A stretch of DNA of 46,656 bases. Source: an uncultured Dysgonomonas sp. GTDB taxonomy: Bacteria; Bacteroidota; Bacteroidia; Bacteroidales; Dysgonomonadaceae. Below are positions 37,701 through 46,573 of this stretch, in pieces. Where the stretch lies: contig USOX01000021.1 in NCBI GenBank assembly GCA_900556485.1, positions 1 through 46,656 on the forward strand. Direction: 5' to 3'. The position numbers and the translations under genes are program-made. Numbering within the stretch: the first letter of the stretch is position 1; every line of letters starts with the position of its first letter. The notes under the pieces were generated by a model, which saw only the letters and a program-made list of their open reading frames with translations, had not been told where the DNA came from and ran no database searches.

Positions 37701-38699
37701 AAAATATTTGAACCATTCTTCCAAATCAACAAAACATACAGTGAAAGTTCGGGTTCGGGTATTGGCCTGTCACTTGCCCGATCGCTTGCAGAGCTACATG
37801 GAGGCTATTTATTATATAATATACAGGACAATATGAATATCTTTACTTTAAAAATACCTTTAACCCTAGAAGTTCAAGCAGAGAATAATGTAGATCCAGA
37901 TAACGAAACATTCCAAAATGTTATACCAAAGAAACACAGTCCCACTATCCTTATTGTTGAAGATAATAAAGATATGCTAACTTTTATATCCGACTCTTTA
38001 TCTGACGAATATATCATAGAGAAGGCTGAAAATGGCATTGAAGCTCAAAAAGTAATTACATCGGTTAATATTGATATAATCATAAGTGATGTTATGATGC
38101 CGGAAATGGATGGGTTTGAGTTATGCAACTATATAAAATCATCCTCGGAATACAATCATATCATTTTCATCCTACTTACTGCCCGAAACGACTTGGAAAG
38201 TAAGATAAAAGGGTTAGAATTAGGATGCGATGCTTATATCGAGAAACCATTTTCTCCGAGCTACCTTAAAACTATGATCGCATCCTTGATAAATAACCGA
38301 CAAAGAGAACTGGAAATATTCAAAAAGAAACCATTCTTGCCAATGATAGATAATAGTATAAGTAAAGGCGATAATGAGTTTATAACCAAAATAGTAGAGG
38401 TTATAAACGAAAATATAGCCGATCCTACTTTCAATGTAGAGCAACTTGCCGAATTTTTATTGATCAGCAGATCTAGTCTTCATAGACGCATAAAATCGAT
38501 CACAGATATGTCTCCTCTCGACTTTATACGGCTAATAAGGTTGCAGAAGGCTGCGCAGTTAATACATGAAGGAAAATTCAGAATCAATGAAATTTGTTAT
38601 CTGGTTGGTATAAATACACCCTCTTATTTTATCAAATTATTCCAGCAACAATATGGAATGACCCCCAAAGAGTATGAAATACAATGCAATGATAATTAG
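34746..38699 (+). CDS. Hybrid two-component system sensor-regulator (HTCS)
   Basis: A 1317-residue one-protein two-component system that senses glycan fragments in the periplasm and activates PUL transcription. Order of domains: signal peptide (1-20); two beta-propellers of Reg_prop repeats (about 25-680, repeated W-(I/V/F)-G-(T/S/C) motifs); a Y_Y_Y domain (about 690-765); one membrane helix (about 772-794). Then a histidine kinase with phospho-accepting His831 in EIAHEIRTPVTL and the ATPase N-box FDNMLSNAIKYS; a receiver domain with Asp1115 in ISDVMMPEMDG; and a C-terminal AraC-type helix-turn-helix (about 1217-1312). All key residues are present. It is divergent from PUL1 and upstream of the PUL2 tail, so either or both could be its targets. 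Confidence 0.96.
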   Translation: MKRLICFYFFLSSFLPHLFGYDFYFTQIDGRLGLSHNNVKAIIQDSYGFMWFGTRNRLNRYDGISLKQFDCYDPYLKKRNNNVSALFEDVNKILWVGTDKGIFLFDPIKETFTFFEHKTETGIGITDWIADIQCDPDNNIWIVSPNEGVFKYIKAENRLLHYSVVENLKPSVSTPQCITIEKNGKVWIGSNGSGIYLYNKQSEDFTQYLGDSDGNNYLSGKNIYTISHDNDYIIIGIHESKLIKLDKRRNLIVDMNIRDIDYKIIRDVHVFNDSEIWVATEAGIFVIDQKQNITHHITEDTSNPYALSDVLTENIYQDKEGGIWIGCKFGGINYLPNRINKFEKYFPTRENTTISSKHIREIREDKKGNIWIGTEDAGVMLFDPIKKKFKTQNNLSYKKSLAIYPRKEEVWIGYFKNGLDKVNTNNNVTIHYSAEDLGLDEESVCAICEDRYGKIWVGNTWGVFIAEKSNKKFKRMDIFGLSYIFDIIEDSDGYIWVATMGNGVFQYNQKTNEIFHFTHDGLGTLSSNSVSSITEDHLGRIWFATDRGGICVYNKEKKEFNSYSIKEGLPDDIAYKIVEDKSHNLWFGTNQGLVRFEPDTKAVRIFTKNDGLLSDQFNYKSALFSNDNKLYFGCVDGLVVFDPEEFKEDKYAPPVYITKFYISNEEITPSSPNSPLENSIMHTSKILLSHNQSNIGFNFVALNYKASRSNLYAYKMENIDDSWIYTRNNHSASYAKLPPGKYRFKVKASNNDGIWSDDIQIVDIEILPPWWASIFAIVVYIFLFLIISYFTLRYSLRKYKKRNQEKQKLFEIEKEKELYETKVNFFTEIAHEIRTPVTLINGPLETIMQTEIADKKVRYNLEIIENNTKHLLNLINQLLDFRKVDSDKFLLHCKRIDLDKFVNEIKKRYEGQWVIGNKEFNMIYNPAENHIVADKEAMIKIFDNMLSNAIKYSHKRIEMEISLDNTYFIVRVSNDGELIKEEFKDKIFEPFFQINKTYSESSGSGIGLSLARSLAELHGGYLLYNIQDNMNIFTLKIPLTLEVQAENNVDPDNETFQNVIPKKHSPTILIVEDNKDMLTFISDSLSDEYIIEKAENGIEAQKVITSVNIDIIISDVMMPEMDGFELCNYIKSSSEYNHIIFILLTARNDLESKIKGLELGCDAYIEKPFSPSYLKTMIASLINNRQRELEIFKKKPFLPMIDNSISKGDNEFITKIVEVINENIADPTFNVEQLAEFLLISRSSLHRRIKSITDMSPLDFIRLIRLQKAAQLIHEGKFRINEICYLVGINTPSYFIKLFQQQYGMTPKEYEIQCNDN

Positions 38700-38739
38700 T
38701 ATGAAATGCTTCAACAGAATTCATTACTATATTAAAACT

Positions 38740-38817
38740 ATGAAATATAACTTGATAATCCTGACTCTCCTCTATATATCCTATGCAGTTTTATTAAACT
38801 GTTCTTATCATAGCTGA
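38740..38817 (+). CDS. Possible 25-residue lipoprotein-like peptide or gene remnant
   Basis: A short frame starting 40 nt after the HTCS stop, encoding MKYNLIILTLLYISYAVLLN and then CSYHS. The charged start, hydrophobic core and LLNC lipobox (Cys21) look like a lipoprotein signal peptide with only four residues after the Cys. It may be a true small lipoprotein, or the 5' remnant of a lost PUL gene such as a lipoprotein or enzyme. It is too short to be sure it is translated. Confidence 0.3.
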   Translation: MKYNLIILTLLYISYAVLLNCSYHS

Positions 38818-38855
38818 TTGAATAAACAGCTTTATTATCATGTGATAAAATAAAA

Positions 38856-38891
38856 ACTGCTCAAACAGAATTTTTAATCTGTTTGAGCAGT
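38856..38891 (-). terminator. Rho-independent terminator of the PUL2 operon
   Basis: A perfect 14-bp stem (38856-38869 with 38878-38891, core CTGCTCAAACAGA) with an 8-nt loop, 20 nt past the stop codon of the DUF1735/DUF4361 gene. On the minus strand it runs into TTTTTATTTTATC. It could also block reading-through from the HTCS gene, but the plus-strand side lacks a T tract. Confidence 0.85.
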
Positions 38892-38911
38892 CTCATATAC
38901 TTAATCGGAGT

Positions 38912-39967
38912 CTAGTAACTATTAATTATTTTAGAGTCATTTGATGCTTCTAAGATGAATGTCCAATCACTCCAATTATCATTGGTCGTATTCCTAGTCC
39001 GATATTTATAATACATCAGGAATCTTTGGTCTAATTTTCCAGGAACATATCGATCAGGAGTCTCTTCATATCTGTTTTTATAAACAAATTCTCTTTCATC
39101 TATGCCTTCCGGCATCGGTAGCATTTCTACTTCTAATAGGCCAGCATCTTCGTTGTATGGCTTTAATGATAACGACTTATCATCATTCACGGTAACAACC
39201 ATCGCCATTCTATCTACGTCCACATGTGTCGCTTTATTAGCATCGGCAAAGCTCAGTATTCCAACATTCATTTTTACCGAGTTATTCGTTAATGGCTGAA
39301 CAACTTTATTACTAGAATTTATTGGTGAGTAAGAGGCATTAATTTCTTCAGCTAAGTAATCAGTTGTACCTTTATACCCCTTCAGTATGTACATAGTAGT
39401 TTTTTTGCTTGTCGCATAGCGATTTCGAGGCAGTATTCGAACTAAAGATCCTCGTTTGGTCCGGCTTATAGAATAAGCAGAAACTGTATCTATAGCCACC
39501 GGTATAAAATAAACACTATCCGGTTTCAGATCATACAAATCTTTCGGATTAATCACAAGAGGATATTTACTATACACTTCTTCATCACTAACTTTCAACA
39601 TCAAACTTTCATCAGGGAAATTGTATTTATTCAAAGGCAATTCTTTAGCATATTTTGCTTCTTCCAGATCAAAATTTGCAAAATTATATGCCGTTAAAAG
39701 TGCTTCATCTCTTTTAAAAGTAACTTTTACGTCCTGACTTATTTTAGTTGTTCCTGATGCCGAAACAGATATATTATAATCGACTTTAGAAGAATCTAAA
39801 TACACTTCGAGGTCGAATATATTATAATCTCTGCCACTTACAATATAAATATCATTCTGGTATAATTCCTTTTCAAACTGTTCATAGTTATCACAAGAAA
39901 TCAGACTTATTACAACGATAGTAGTTAATACCACCATTGAGATATATTTTATTTTCATAATACTCAT
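38912..39967 (-). CDS. DUF1735/DUF4361-type surface lipoprotein (PUL2)
   Basis: A 351-residue lipoprotein with candidate anchor Cys25 in SLISC; Met4 at 39958 is an alternative start. The N-terminal half (about 35-180) resembles DUF1735, a beta-sandwich found in many SusE-position proteins: VTFKRDEALLTAYNFAN, then PDSVYFIPVAIDTVS. The C-terminal half (about 190-351) resembles the DUF4361 domain, with an aromatic-rich end (YYKYRTRNTTNDNWSDWTFI). It is the last gene of PUL2, 13 nt after susD, and probably binds glycan at the cell surface. Domain names are recognised by eye. Confidence 0.75.
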   Translation of the reverse strand: MSIMKIKYISMVVLTTIVVISLISCDNYEQFEKELYQNDIYIVSGRDYNIFDLEVYLDSSKVDYNISVSASGTTKISQDVKVTFKRDEALLTAYNFANFDLEEAKYAKELPLNKYNFPDESLMLKVSDEEVYSKYPLVINPKDLYDLKPDSVYFIPVAIDTVSAYSISRTKRGSLVRILPRNRYATSKKTTMYILKGYKGTTDYLAEEINASYSPINSSNKVVQPLTNNSVKMNVGILSFADANKATHVDVDRMAMVVTVNDDKSLSLKPYNEDAGLLEVEMLPMPEGIDEREFVYKNRYEETPDRYVPGKLDQRFLMYYKYRTRNTTNDNWSDWTFILEASNDSKIINSY

Positions 39968-39980
39968 AATTTAAGATTAA

Positions 39981-41975
39981 TTAATTCCATCCCGGATTTT
40001 GATCCATACCCCTTACTTTACTTATTTCTCTACGTGGAATGGGTACAAACATCATTTTTTTATTTACCACACGTTCTCTAACATGTCTATGATTTATAGC
40101 AACTACATTATAGAAATCAGGTTCACTGGCATCCATATTCATTCCTGTAATTGGTTCTGATTCTGTTTTTTCATAGATTCCCCATCTTCTGACATCAAAA
40201 TAACGTCTGTTTTCGAACAGGAATTCAACCATTAACTCTCTTTCCAATAGAGCCTGCATTTCCTGTCTATTGCCTAGTTCTGAAGCTGTAAGTCCTGGTA
40301 ATCCGGCACGGTAACGTACCTGATCAAAAGCAGCTTTCATCTCGCTTGTATTCCGCGAAATTTGAAATTCTTTTTCTTCATTAAAGCCAATAGGTAATGT
40401 TATGGTATGGTTCTGAGTCAGATTATTCATTGCTTCCACATAAGATAATAATATTTCAGCATATCTGATCATTGCATGAGGTTTGGTCCATATACGTGCA
40501 CCTGTACCTTTCCACGCATCATCTTTATGTATGCTTTTTGTCAGTATGTATCCAGTAATAGGATAGTCTGATGTTGTTCCAGCATCATTTTTATCAGCAT
40601 TACCATTTTTCGAATATTTTATTATTAGGTTTTTTGAAGCAGCATCCGCTGATGATTCACAGGTCCAGTAACGACCATTAAACCCAATACTGGCATAAAA
40701 ACGCATTTCCCTGTTAACATACATACCGGAAATATCTTTTGGTAAGTAATAGCCGGAAAAAGATTTAGCACTCCCTTCATTCATGATATCAGGTTTGTAA
40801 GGATATTCTGCACTCGAGTCATTAATATCCCTGCCATCAACCATTCTGTAAGCGTTTACTACTTTTTGCGTAACACTCAATCCATTAGATCCATTAAGTA
40901 ATGTTTTTGCAAAACAGTTTCTTGTCCTGTCTGTAAGGTTTGAAGAAAAAGTAGCCCAAATATACTCCTTATTACGTTCGGCCACGGCTTCGCCTGTAAA
41001 CATATCAGAGTAAGACTTGAAAGGATCAATATCTCCGGCTCCATCGGGAAAGCTTTCGGAAGATATATTTGCCGGAAGACTTGGCGTATCACTATCCTTA
41101 GCAACAATATATAGTTCATATATTCCCATCTCCATTACCCGTTTGGCTGCCGCTGCCGCCACTGCCCATTTTCTTTCATCATATACTTGAGAAATGTAAT
41201 GTACTCCGTCCTCCGATCGTTTCCATCCACCAAAGTAGTTCTTTGCTGCATCGCCGCCATTATATGCAGGACTTGCTTGTTGCAGACGCAAACGTGCAAT
41301 TAAGCCATAGGCGCTTCCACGTGTAGGGCGTCCGAATTGAGAAGTTAAAACTACTACTGGCATCAATTTTGCAGCCTCTTCGAACTCTTCACATATATAG
41401 TCAATAGTCTCATCATAAGTTGCTCTAGATCTAGCATAATATTTTTCATCCTCATTATTATGTGGTATATCATCTCCTATCAAAATAAGAGGTCCAAAAT
41501 TCATCAGATTACGATAGTAAGCATAAGCTCTCATAAATCGGGCATATCCTTGTATTTCAGCTCTGTCGTTAGGCGTAAGATCTGAAGCTTCATCCATCCT
41601 ACTAAGCAATATATTAACCCTTCTTACTACTTTATACATATTATCCCAAATATCTAAGTTGGAAAGACGGTCGGGAGTAATAAAACCGGTAACATATCCT
41701 ATACCAGTCCAATCATCCATACTATTATTAAAAGCAGTAATACCTTCATCGGTAGCTAATGGGCCTGGAGTATAGCAATGAGCAAGGAAAGCACCTTCGT
41801 CACCAAAAGCAGGTGGAATTGACCATAAGTATTTTTGTAGATTTCTTGTGCTTTTGAAAACGGAATCATATGGCATTATTTCATCATAATAGTCTTGTAC
41901 ATCCAAAAAGTCACAAGAATTGAAAGACATTATGGATATCAATATCAATAATATAGTTGATCTTATTTTTTTCAT
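39981..41975 (-). CDS. susD: SusD/RagB family nutrient-binding lipoprotein (PUL2)
   Basis: A 664-residue outer-membrane lipoprotein. I chose the ATG at 41975 (MKKIRSTILLILISIMSFNS, anchor Cys21); the frame open from 42068 overlaps the end of susC and lacks a signal peptide. The mature start CDFLDVQDYYDEIMP, the helix RAEIQGYARFMRAYAYYRNL, and the C-terminal LERELMVEFLFENRRYFDVR and MDQNPGW are SusD hallmarks. The gap after susC is 10 nt. It differs strongly from the PUL1 SusD, so the two loci bind different glycans. Confidence 0.93.
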   Translation of the reverse strand: MKKIRSTILLILISIMSFNSCDFLDVQDYYDEIMPYDSVFKSTRNLQKYLWSIPPAFGDEGAFLAHCYTPGPLATDEGITAFNNSMDDWTGIGYVTGFITPDRLSNLDIWDNMYKVVRRVNILLSRMDEASDLTPNDRAEIQGYARFMRAYAYYRNLMNFGPLILIGDDIPHNNEDEKYYARSRATYDETIDYICEEFEEAAKLMPVVVLTSQFGRPTRGSAYGLIARLRLQQASPAYNGGDAAKNYFGGWKRSEDGVHYISQVYDERKWAVAAAAAKRVMEMGIYELYIVAKDSDTPSLPANISSESFPDGAGDIDPFKSYSDMFTGEAVAERNKEYIWATFSSNLTDRTRNCFAKTLLNGSNGLSVTQKVVNAYRMVDGRDINDSSAEYPYKPDIMNEGSAKSFSGYYLPKDISGMYVNREMRFYASIGFNGRYWTCESSADAASKNLIIKYSKNGNADKNDAGTTSDYPITGYILTKSIHKDDAWKGTGARIWTKPHAMIRYAEILLSYVEAMNNLTQNHTITLPIGFNEEKEFQISRNTSEMKAAFDQVRYRAGLPGLTASELGNRQEMQALLERELMVEFLFENRRYFDVRRWGIYEKTESEPITGMNMDASEPDFYNVVAINHRHVRERVVNKKMMFVPIPRREISKVRGMDQNPGWN

Positions 41976-41985
41976 GATATACATT

Positions 41986-44900
41986 TTAGAAATTAATAAA
42001 TAATTGTGCGGTGAAACGTGCAGGAATAGGATAAGCCAAACCTCCTCTATAAGCAAGTTCCGGATCATATATATTTACGTTATCCCAAACAAATAAGTTT
42101 GTTCCTGTTAGTGAAAGGTCAATAGAACCCACACCTATTTTCTTTAAAGATTCCAAAATCAACTTGTAATTAAAATGCACCTCACTCAAACGAAAATATT
42201 TTGCATTTCCTTTCCAAAATGTAGAAACCTGAGCATTGTTCTGATTTCCACCATAACTTAACCGAGGAAACTTAGCATTAGGATTTTCCGTATTCTTTGT
42301 TCCGGAATAAGATGCTGGTATCCACCTGTTGCTTTGTTTGTTTGCAATATCAAGTACATTACCGTATTTACCATTGATGAATGGTATGTATCCCATACCT
42401 CCATTATTGCTGGTCCAGTAAAAATCAGAATTCCCTGTTCCTGTAAATCTAACAGCACAAGTTATTCGTTTATATTCCATTTCCAGACCCATACCATACA
42501 TCAGGCGAGGAACTCTGGAGTATGACAATGGTACTTTATCATTATCGTCAATTACTCCATCTCCGTTTACGTCTTTATATTTAATATCACCAGGCATAAC
42601 ATTAGAGCCGAAAGTCTGTGCCGGACTATTAGCTACATCATCTTCATCTTTAAATAACCCTAAAGCAATATAACCTCTCTGTATATCTACAGGCCAGTTT
42701 TGGTGGTACATATACGGATAATTTTGTAACGCTTGTTCATAATTTTGTATTTTGGATGTAGCATATGTATAATTAGCTCTGAATGTAAGCGATAGGTCTT
42801 TATTAAATGTATGAAGATAAGATATGTTCCCATCACTACCCCAACTTCTCATTCGACCTACATTTCCATAAGGAAGACTAACAAGGCCTACATAACCTGG
42901 TATAGTTTCTCTTTTTTGGAAAATACCATCTCGTTGGTCATTAAAAAAGTCTACCACAAACTGAACACGTTCTTTAAATAATCTACCTTCAAATCCTAAA
43001 TCTGCTTTTTTTGATTTTTCCCATTTTAGATTATCAGCACCTATTACACTTTCAGCAATCCCCGGTTCGTTGAATCCCCAGCCCGTTGGAGCTCCATCAT
43101 CCATTATTGTTAAATACGGAAATCTCGCGGCACCTGCAATTTTATCATTACCAACAAGACCATAAGAAAATCTGATTTTGAAGAAATCAAGCCAAGGTAA
43201 TGAGTTCTTCATAAACTCGTAGTTTGTGGGCACCCATCCCATCGCTGCAGCCGGGAAAAAGCCAAAACGGCTTCCTTTTTTAAAGTTAGCTGAACCAGTA
43301 TATCCAAAGTTGGCATCGAAGAAATAGGTATCTTTCAACCCATAAGTTAATCGGCTTGATAAACCTTGGTATTTATAGGGTAAAGCTGCCATACTACTGG
43401 TATTGTTTTGAGTCGTGAATTTTTCATCGCTCATATAATAATACGCTAATGCTGAAAAACGATGATCTTTATTCAATATGGTTTCATAATTCACTGTCGA
43501 CTCAAAATGTATTTTACGAATCTGTTCCTGCCAGTTGCTATATACTGCATTTTCACTTTTACGGGTTTCGTTCATTACCAGTTCTCCATTCTGTCTGCGT
43601 CCTGAGGCATACCAAAGCGATGGTCTTATATAACGCTGTTCGTTTTGATAACCCTGATTTGTTAGAGCAACTTGAGCTCTGGCAGTCAACCCCTTAAGTA
43701 TCATAGAAAAATCTTGATTAAGGGCCAGTGTTACTTGATTTTTATGGTATTCTCGGTTTGTCTTTCCTGTATGATTCAACATGATATACGGAGAATATGT
43801 TCCTTGATCGGAATCTACAGCAGGAAATTCGCCTGTTGAATAACGTGTTGGCATCAAAAGTGGAGTTAAGGTTTGTTGTGCCAGCCAAAGTTCGTCTGTC
43901 ATTCCACTAGTCGATTTACCCGAAAGAGCTGCTAACGAAGGTTCAGTTTTACTCGTAAATTCCCCATCTACACCAAAGTAAACTTTTGTAGTCTTTGTTA
44001 AATTTATATCTAAATTTGTTCTGTATGTATACTTATCGTATCCTACACCTGAAGTGAATTTATTACTTTTGTCTTGTTTAAAAGCTGAGCCTTCCGATGA
44101 ATACCCAAGTGATATAAAGTAATTAGCTAAACTACCTCCACCTCTGGCTCCTACATAATATGTATGCTGAATTGATGTTCTCTTCAGTATCTCATCTCTC
44201 CAGTTTACATCAGGATAAAGATCGGGATCCATTTTATTCTTGATAATATATAATTCCGTATCATCATACATACGGTTTTCACCACGTACGACCCTCGCTT
44301 CGTTAGCTAGATTTGCATAATCATATGCACCCAAGTAGTTTGGCAGGCGGTTTAGATAAGATACTGTCATATTAGCACGTGCAGTTATATGAAGTTTATC
44401 TGTAGTACCTCTTTTTGTAGTAACTAAAATAACTCCATTAGCACCACGTACTCCATATACGGCTGTCGCGGAAGCATCTTTTAGTATAGAGAAACTTTCA
44501 ATATCAGCAGGATCAATATTATCCAGACTTCCTTCCAGTCCATCAATTAGTATTAAGGCTGAGCTTCCTCCTCCGAAAGTTCCAATACCACGTATCCAGA
44601 ATTCAGATGTATTTTCTCCGGGTTCGCCACTTCGTTGGGTAGCAATAATACCGGCTACACGACCGCCCAACATATTAGTTATAGATGTAGCCGGTGTTTG
44701 TAGCTCTTTGGTATCAACAGAAGTTACAGCACCAACAATACTTATCCTTCGCTGCGATGTACCCATCCCTGTAACTACAGCTTCCGACAATTGATGCTCA
44801 GCGGGCTCCATCGTTATTTTAATGTCTTTCTCTTCTTTTAGTATTAAATACTCTTGAGTTTTATAACCTACTATAGAGAATAATAGGACATCTCCTAAGT

Positions 44901-45111
44901 TTACTTTTATTTTAAAACTACCATCGGCTTCTGTGGCAACTCCTATTCCTGGTTTATCTTTTATAGAAACAGTGACTCCAACAAAGAGGTCATTCAATTC
45001 ATCATATACAGTTCCGGCTACATTTACACTCGTTTTTTGTTGTGAAAACAAGGTAGCTGACATAAAAAGTAATATGCAAAGTATTATATTTCTTATCATA
45101 TTGTTTTTCAT
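41986..45111 (-). CDS. susC: SusC/RagA TonB-linked outer-membrane transporter (PUL2)
   Basis: A 1041-residue outer-membrane transporter. The signal peptide is about residues 1-23 (ending TLFSQ), followed by a CarboxypepD_reg-like domain (about 28-110). The plug shows AGIIATQRSGEPGENTSEFW, ALILIDGLEGSLDNI and SILKDASATAVYGVRGANGV. The barrel contains KFRLSEVHF-like strands and ends RFTAQLFINF. It lies 12 nt after the IPT/NHL lipoprotein gene, so it is not the first gene of its operon. It has the same family layout as the PUL1 SusC, with only moderate similarity by eye. Confidence 0.94.
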   Translation of the reverse strand: MKNNMIRNIILCILLFMSATLFSQQKTSVNVAGTVYDELNDLFVGVTVSIKDKPGIGVATEADGSFKIKVNLGDVLLFSIVGYKTQEYLILKEEKDIKITMEPAEHQLSEAVVTGMGTSQRRISIVGAVTSVDTKELQTPATSITNMLGGRVAGIIATQRSGEPGENTSEFWIRGIGTFGGGSSALILIDGLEGSLDNIDPADIESFSILKDASATAVYGVRGANGVILVTTKRGTTDKLHITARANMTVSYLNRLPNYLGAYDYANLANEARVVRGENRMYDDTELYIIKNKMDPDLYPDVNWRDEILKRTSIQHTYYVGARGGGSLANYFISLGYSSEGSAFKQDKSNKFTSGVGYDKYTYRTNLDINLTKTTKVYFGVDGEFTSKTEPSLAALSGKSTSGMTDELWLAQQTLTPLLMPTRYSTGEFPAVDSDQGTYSPYIMLNHTGKTNREYHKNQVTLALNQDFSMILKGLTARAQVALTNQGYQNEQRYIRPSLWYASGRRQNGELVMNETRKSENAVYSNWQEQIRKIHFESTVNYETILNKDHRFSALAYYYMSDEKFTTQNNTSSMAALPYKYQGLSSRLTYGLKDTYFFDANFGYTGSANFKKGSRFGFFPAAAMGWVPTNYEFMKNSLPWLDFFKIRFSYGLVGNDKIAGAARFPYLTIMDDGAPTGWGFNEPGIAESVIGADNLKWEKSKKADLGFEGRLFKERVQFVVDFFNDQRDGIFQKRETIPGYVGLVSLPYGNVGRMRSWGSDGNISYLHTFNKDLSLTFRANYTYATSKIQNYEQALQNYPYMYHQNWPVDIQRGYIALGLFKDEDDVANSPAQTFGSNVMPGDIKYKDVNGDGVIDDNDKVPLSYSRVPRLMYGMGLEMEYKRITCAVRFTGTGNSDFYWTSNNGGMGYIPFINGKYGNVLDIANKQSNRWIPASYSGTKNTENPNAKFPRLSYGGNQNNAQVSTFWKGNAKYFRLSEVHFNYKLILESLKKIGVGSIDLSLTGTNLFVWDNVNIYDPELAYRGGLAYPIPARFTAQLFINF

Positions 45112-45123
45112 AATGTTATGCTT

Positions 45124-46470
45124 TTATTCCATAGTTAACTTACGAATCATTCTGTTATTAGCAGCTTCTCCGATATAAATATTTCCTTCGTGATCTATAT
45201 CTATACCAAAAGGATTATCAAATTGTGCCAGTTCTGGAGGCCCATCAGCTGTTCCCCATGACTGAGGTATTCCTGTTATCGTACTTACCACCTTTTCTTT
45301 TGTAACTTTGCGTATACATTGATTACCCATATCAGCTATATACATATTACTTTCGTTATCAAATATGATACACCTCGGTTGATTGAATTCAGCATCTTTA
45401 CCTACACCGTCTCTCCACGAACCTGCTCCGGTTTCCATTCCTACATAATCTTCCCATTCAAAAGTTTTTATATTTACTCGCCTGATACAATTTTTTTGAA
45501 AATACGATATATACAGCCAATCGGGATCATTATGATCAATTGCAACATATGAGTCAACATCAATAATCCTATCTAAAATTGCACCTTTACCTCCTAAAAT
45601 TTCACCAACATATGTTACTGGTTCAATTCTGCCTATTCCCCCTTGGTAAGTACGTGTGTATAATTTACCGTCGGCAGGATTATATGCCAATGAGTGCATC
45701 CTGTTAAAATCAAGGGGATCAGCATCATACATTCCTCCTTCTATTTGCTCTTTACTTGGGGCTTTTATATTTCGGATACGAGGGGTCCAAAGGTTCAATG
45801 GGTTTAGTTCCAATACCATAGCTCCTGTATTTGATGGGAAATAAATAACGTTTGAGACAGGATTTTTTGTCGGTGAATTCCAAGCTTCTATATAGTTAGA
45901 TGCATCAGTAACCCAAGTTACGGCATTTCCTTTTGTATCCACTCGTGCTACTCCAGGAGTTCCTGTACCATACATCGAAACAAAAATGTTACCATAACTA
46001 TCTGCTACTGTTCCTCTGATGTTTCCGAATGCAGCCGTAGCAAGTGAGCCTTCAAGAAAATGACCATCGTTCGCACCGCGTGAGCCGGCTATAGTAGATA
46101 CATTCATTTGTGTCTTATATCTGAATTCCTGATCAGCTATAGCCTCTTTTTGCCCGATGACGAGTTTTAATGTGCAAGTATCTCCCGGTAATCTCGGAGT
46201 CAAAGCATACAATTTGTTGCCTTGTGCATTGATGATGGTTGCTCTTTTTTCATTGAAATAAAGTCGAACCTGAGATGTGTCTGATCCAAAGTTTGATCCT
46301 TCAATTATTACTTGTGACGCAATGTACCCTGAATCGGGGAAAAAACCGCTGATCATAATCTCTTTGTTTGGATCATGCTTATCTAATACTTCATTCTTAT
46401 CATTATCGGAACAAGCAATAAGAATCAGTATCATGGTTAATGATAACCATAAAAACTTTAAAAATTTCAT
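45124..46470 (-). CDS. IPT/TIG- and NHL-repeat surface lipoprotein (PUL2)
   Basis: A 448-residue lipoprotein with anchor Cys20 in ILIAC. An N-terminal IPT/TIG immunoglobulin-like domain (about 38-118, IMISGFFPDSGYIASQVIIE and then GSNFG) is followed by an NHL-type beta-propeller (about 120-448). Repeats include FNQPRCIIFDNESNMYIADM and then GNQCIRKV, and the terminal NPFGIDIDHEGNIYIGEAAN. Such IPT-NHL proteins occur in Bacteroidota glycan loci and are thought to bind polysaccharide at the surface; the exact ligand is unknown. Unusually it precedes susC, by 12 nt. The upstream 103 nt hold no recognisable promoter motif. Confidence 0.85.
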   Translation of the reverse strand: MKFLKFLWLSLTMILILIACSDNDKNEVLDKHDPNKEIMISGFFPDSGYIASQVIIEGSNFGSDTSQVRLYFNEKRATIINAQGNKLYALTPRLPGDTCTLKLVIGQKEAIADQEFRYKTQMNVSTIAGSRGANDGHFLEGSLATAAFGNIRGTVADSYGNIFVSMYGTGTPGVARVDTKGNAVTWVTDASNYIEAWNSPTKNPVSNVIYFPSNTGAMVLELNPLNLWTPRIRNIKAPSKEQIEGGMYDADPLDFNRMHSLAYNPADGKLYTRTYQGGIGRIEPVTYVGEILGGKGAILDRIIDVDSYVAIDHNDPDWLYISYFQKNCIRRVNIKTFEWEDYVGMETGAGSWRDGVGKDAEFNQPRCIIFDNESNMYIADMGNQCIRKVTKEKVVSTITGIPQSWGTADGPPELAQFDNPFGIDIDHEGNIYIGEAANNRMIRKLTME

Positions 46471-46573
46471 AGTGTTTCTTATTAAAAGGTTATTATAAAA
46501 AGTATTTAATATTGGGCATATTATATTTTTTTAGATTCAAGTTTTCATATACTTTTTTTATTAAATTGAGTTT

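Noticed and set aside
41976..42068. N-terminal extension of the PUL2 susD frame
   Set aside because: It overlaps the end of susC and encodes 31 residues without a signal peptide; the ATG at 41975 starts a proper lipoprotein signal.
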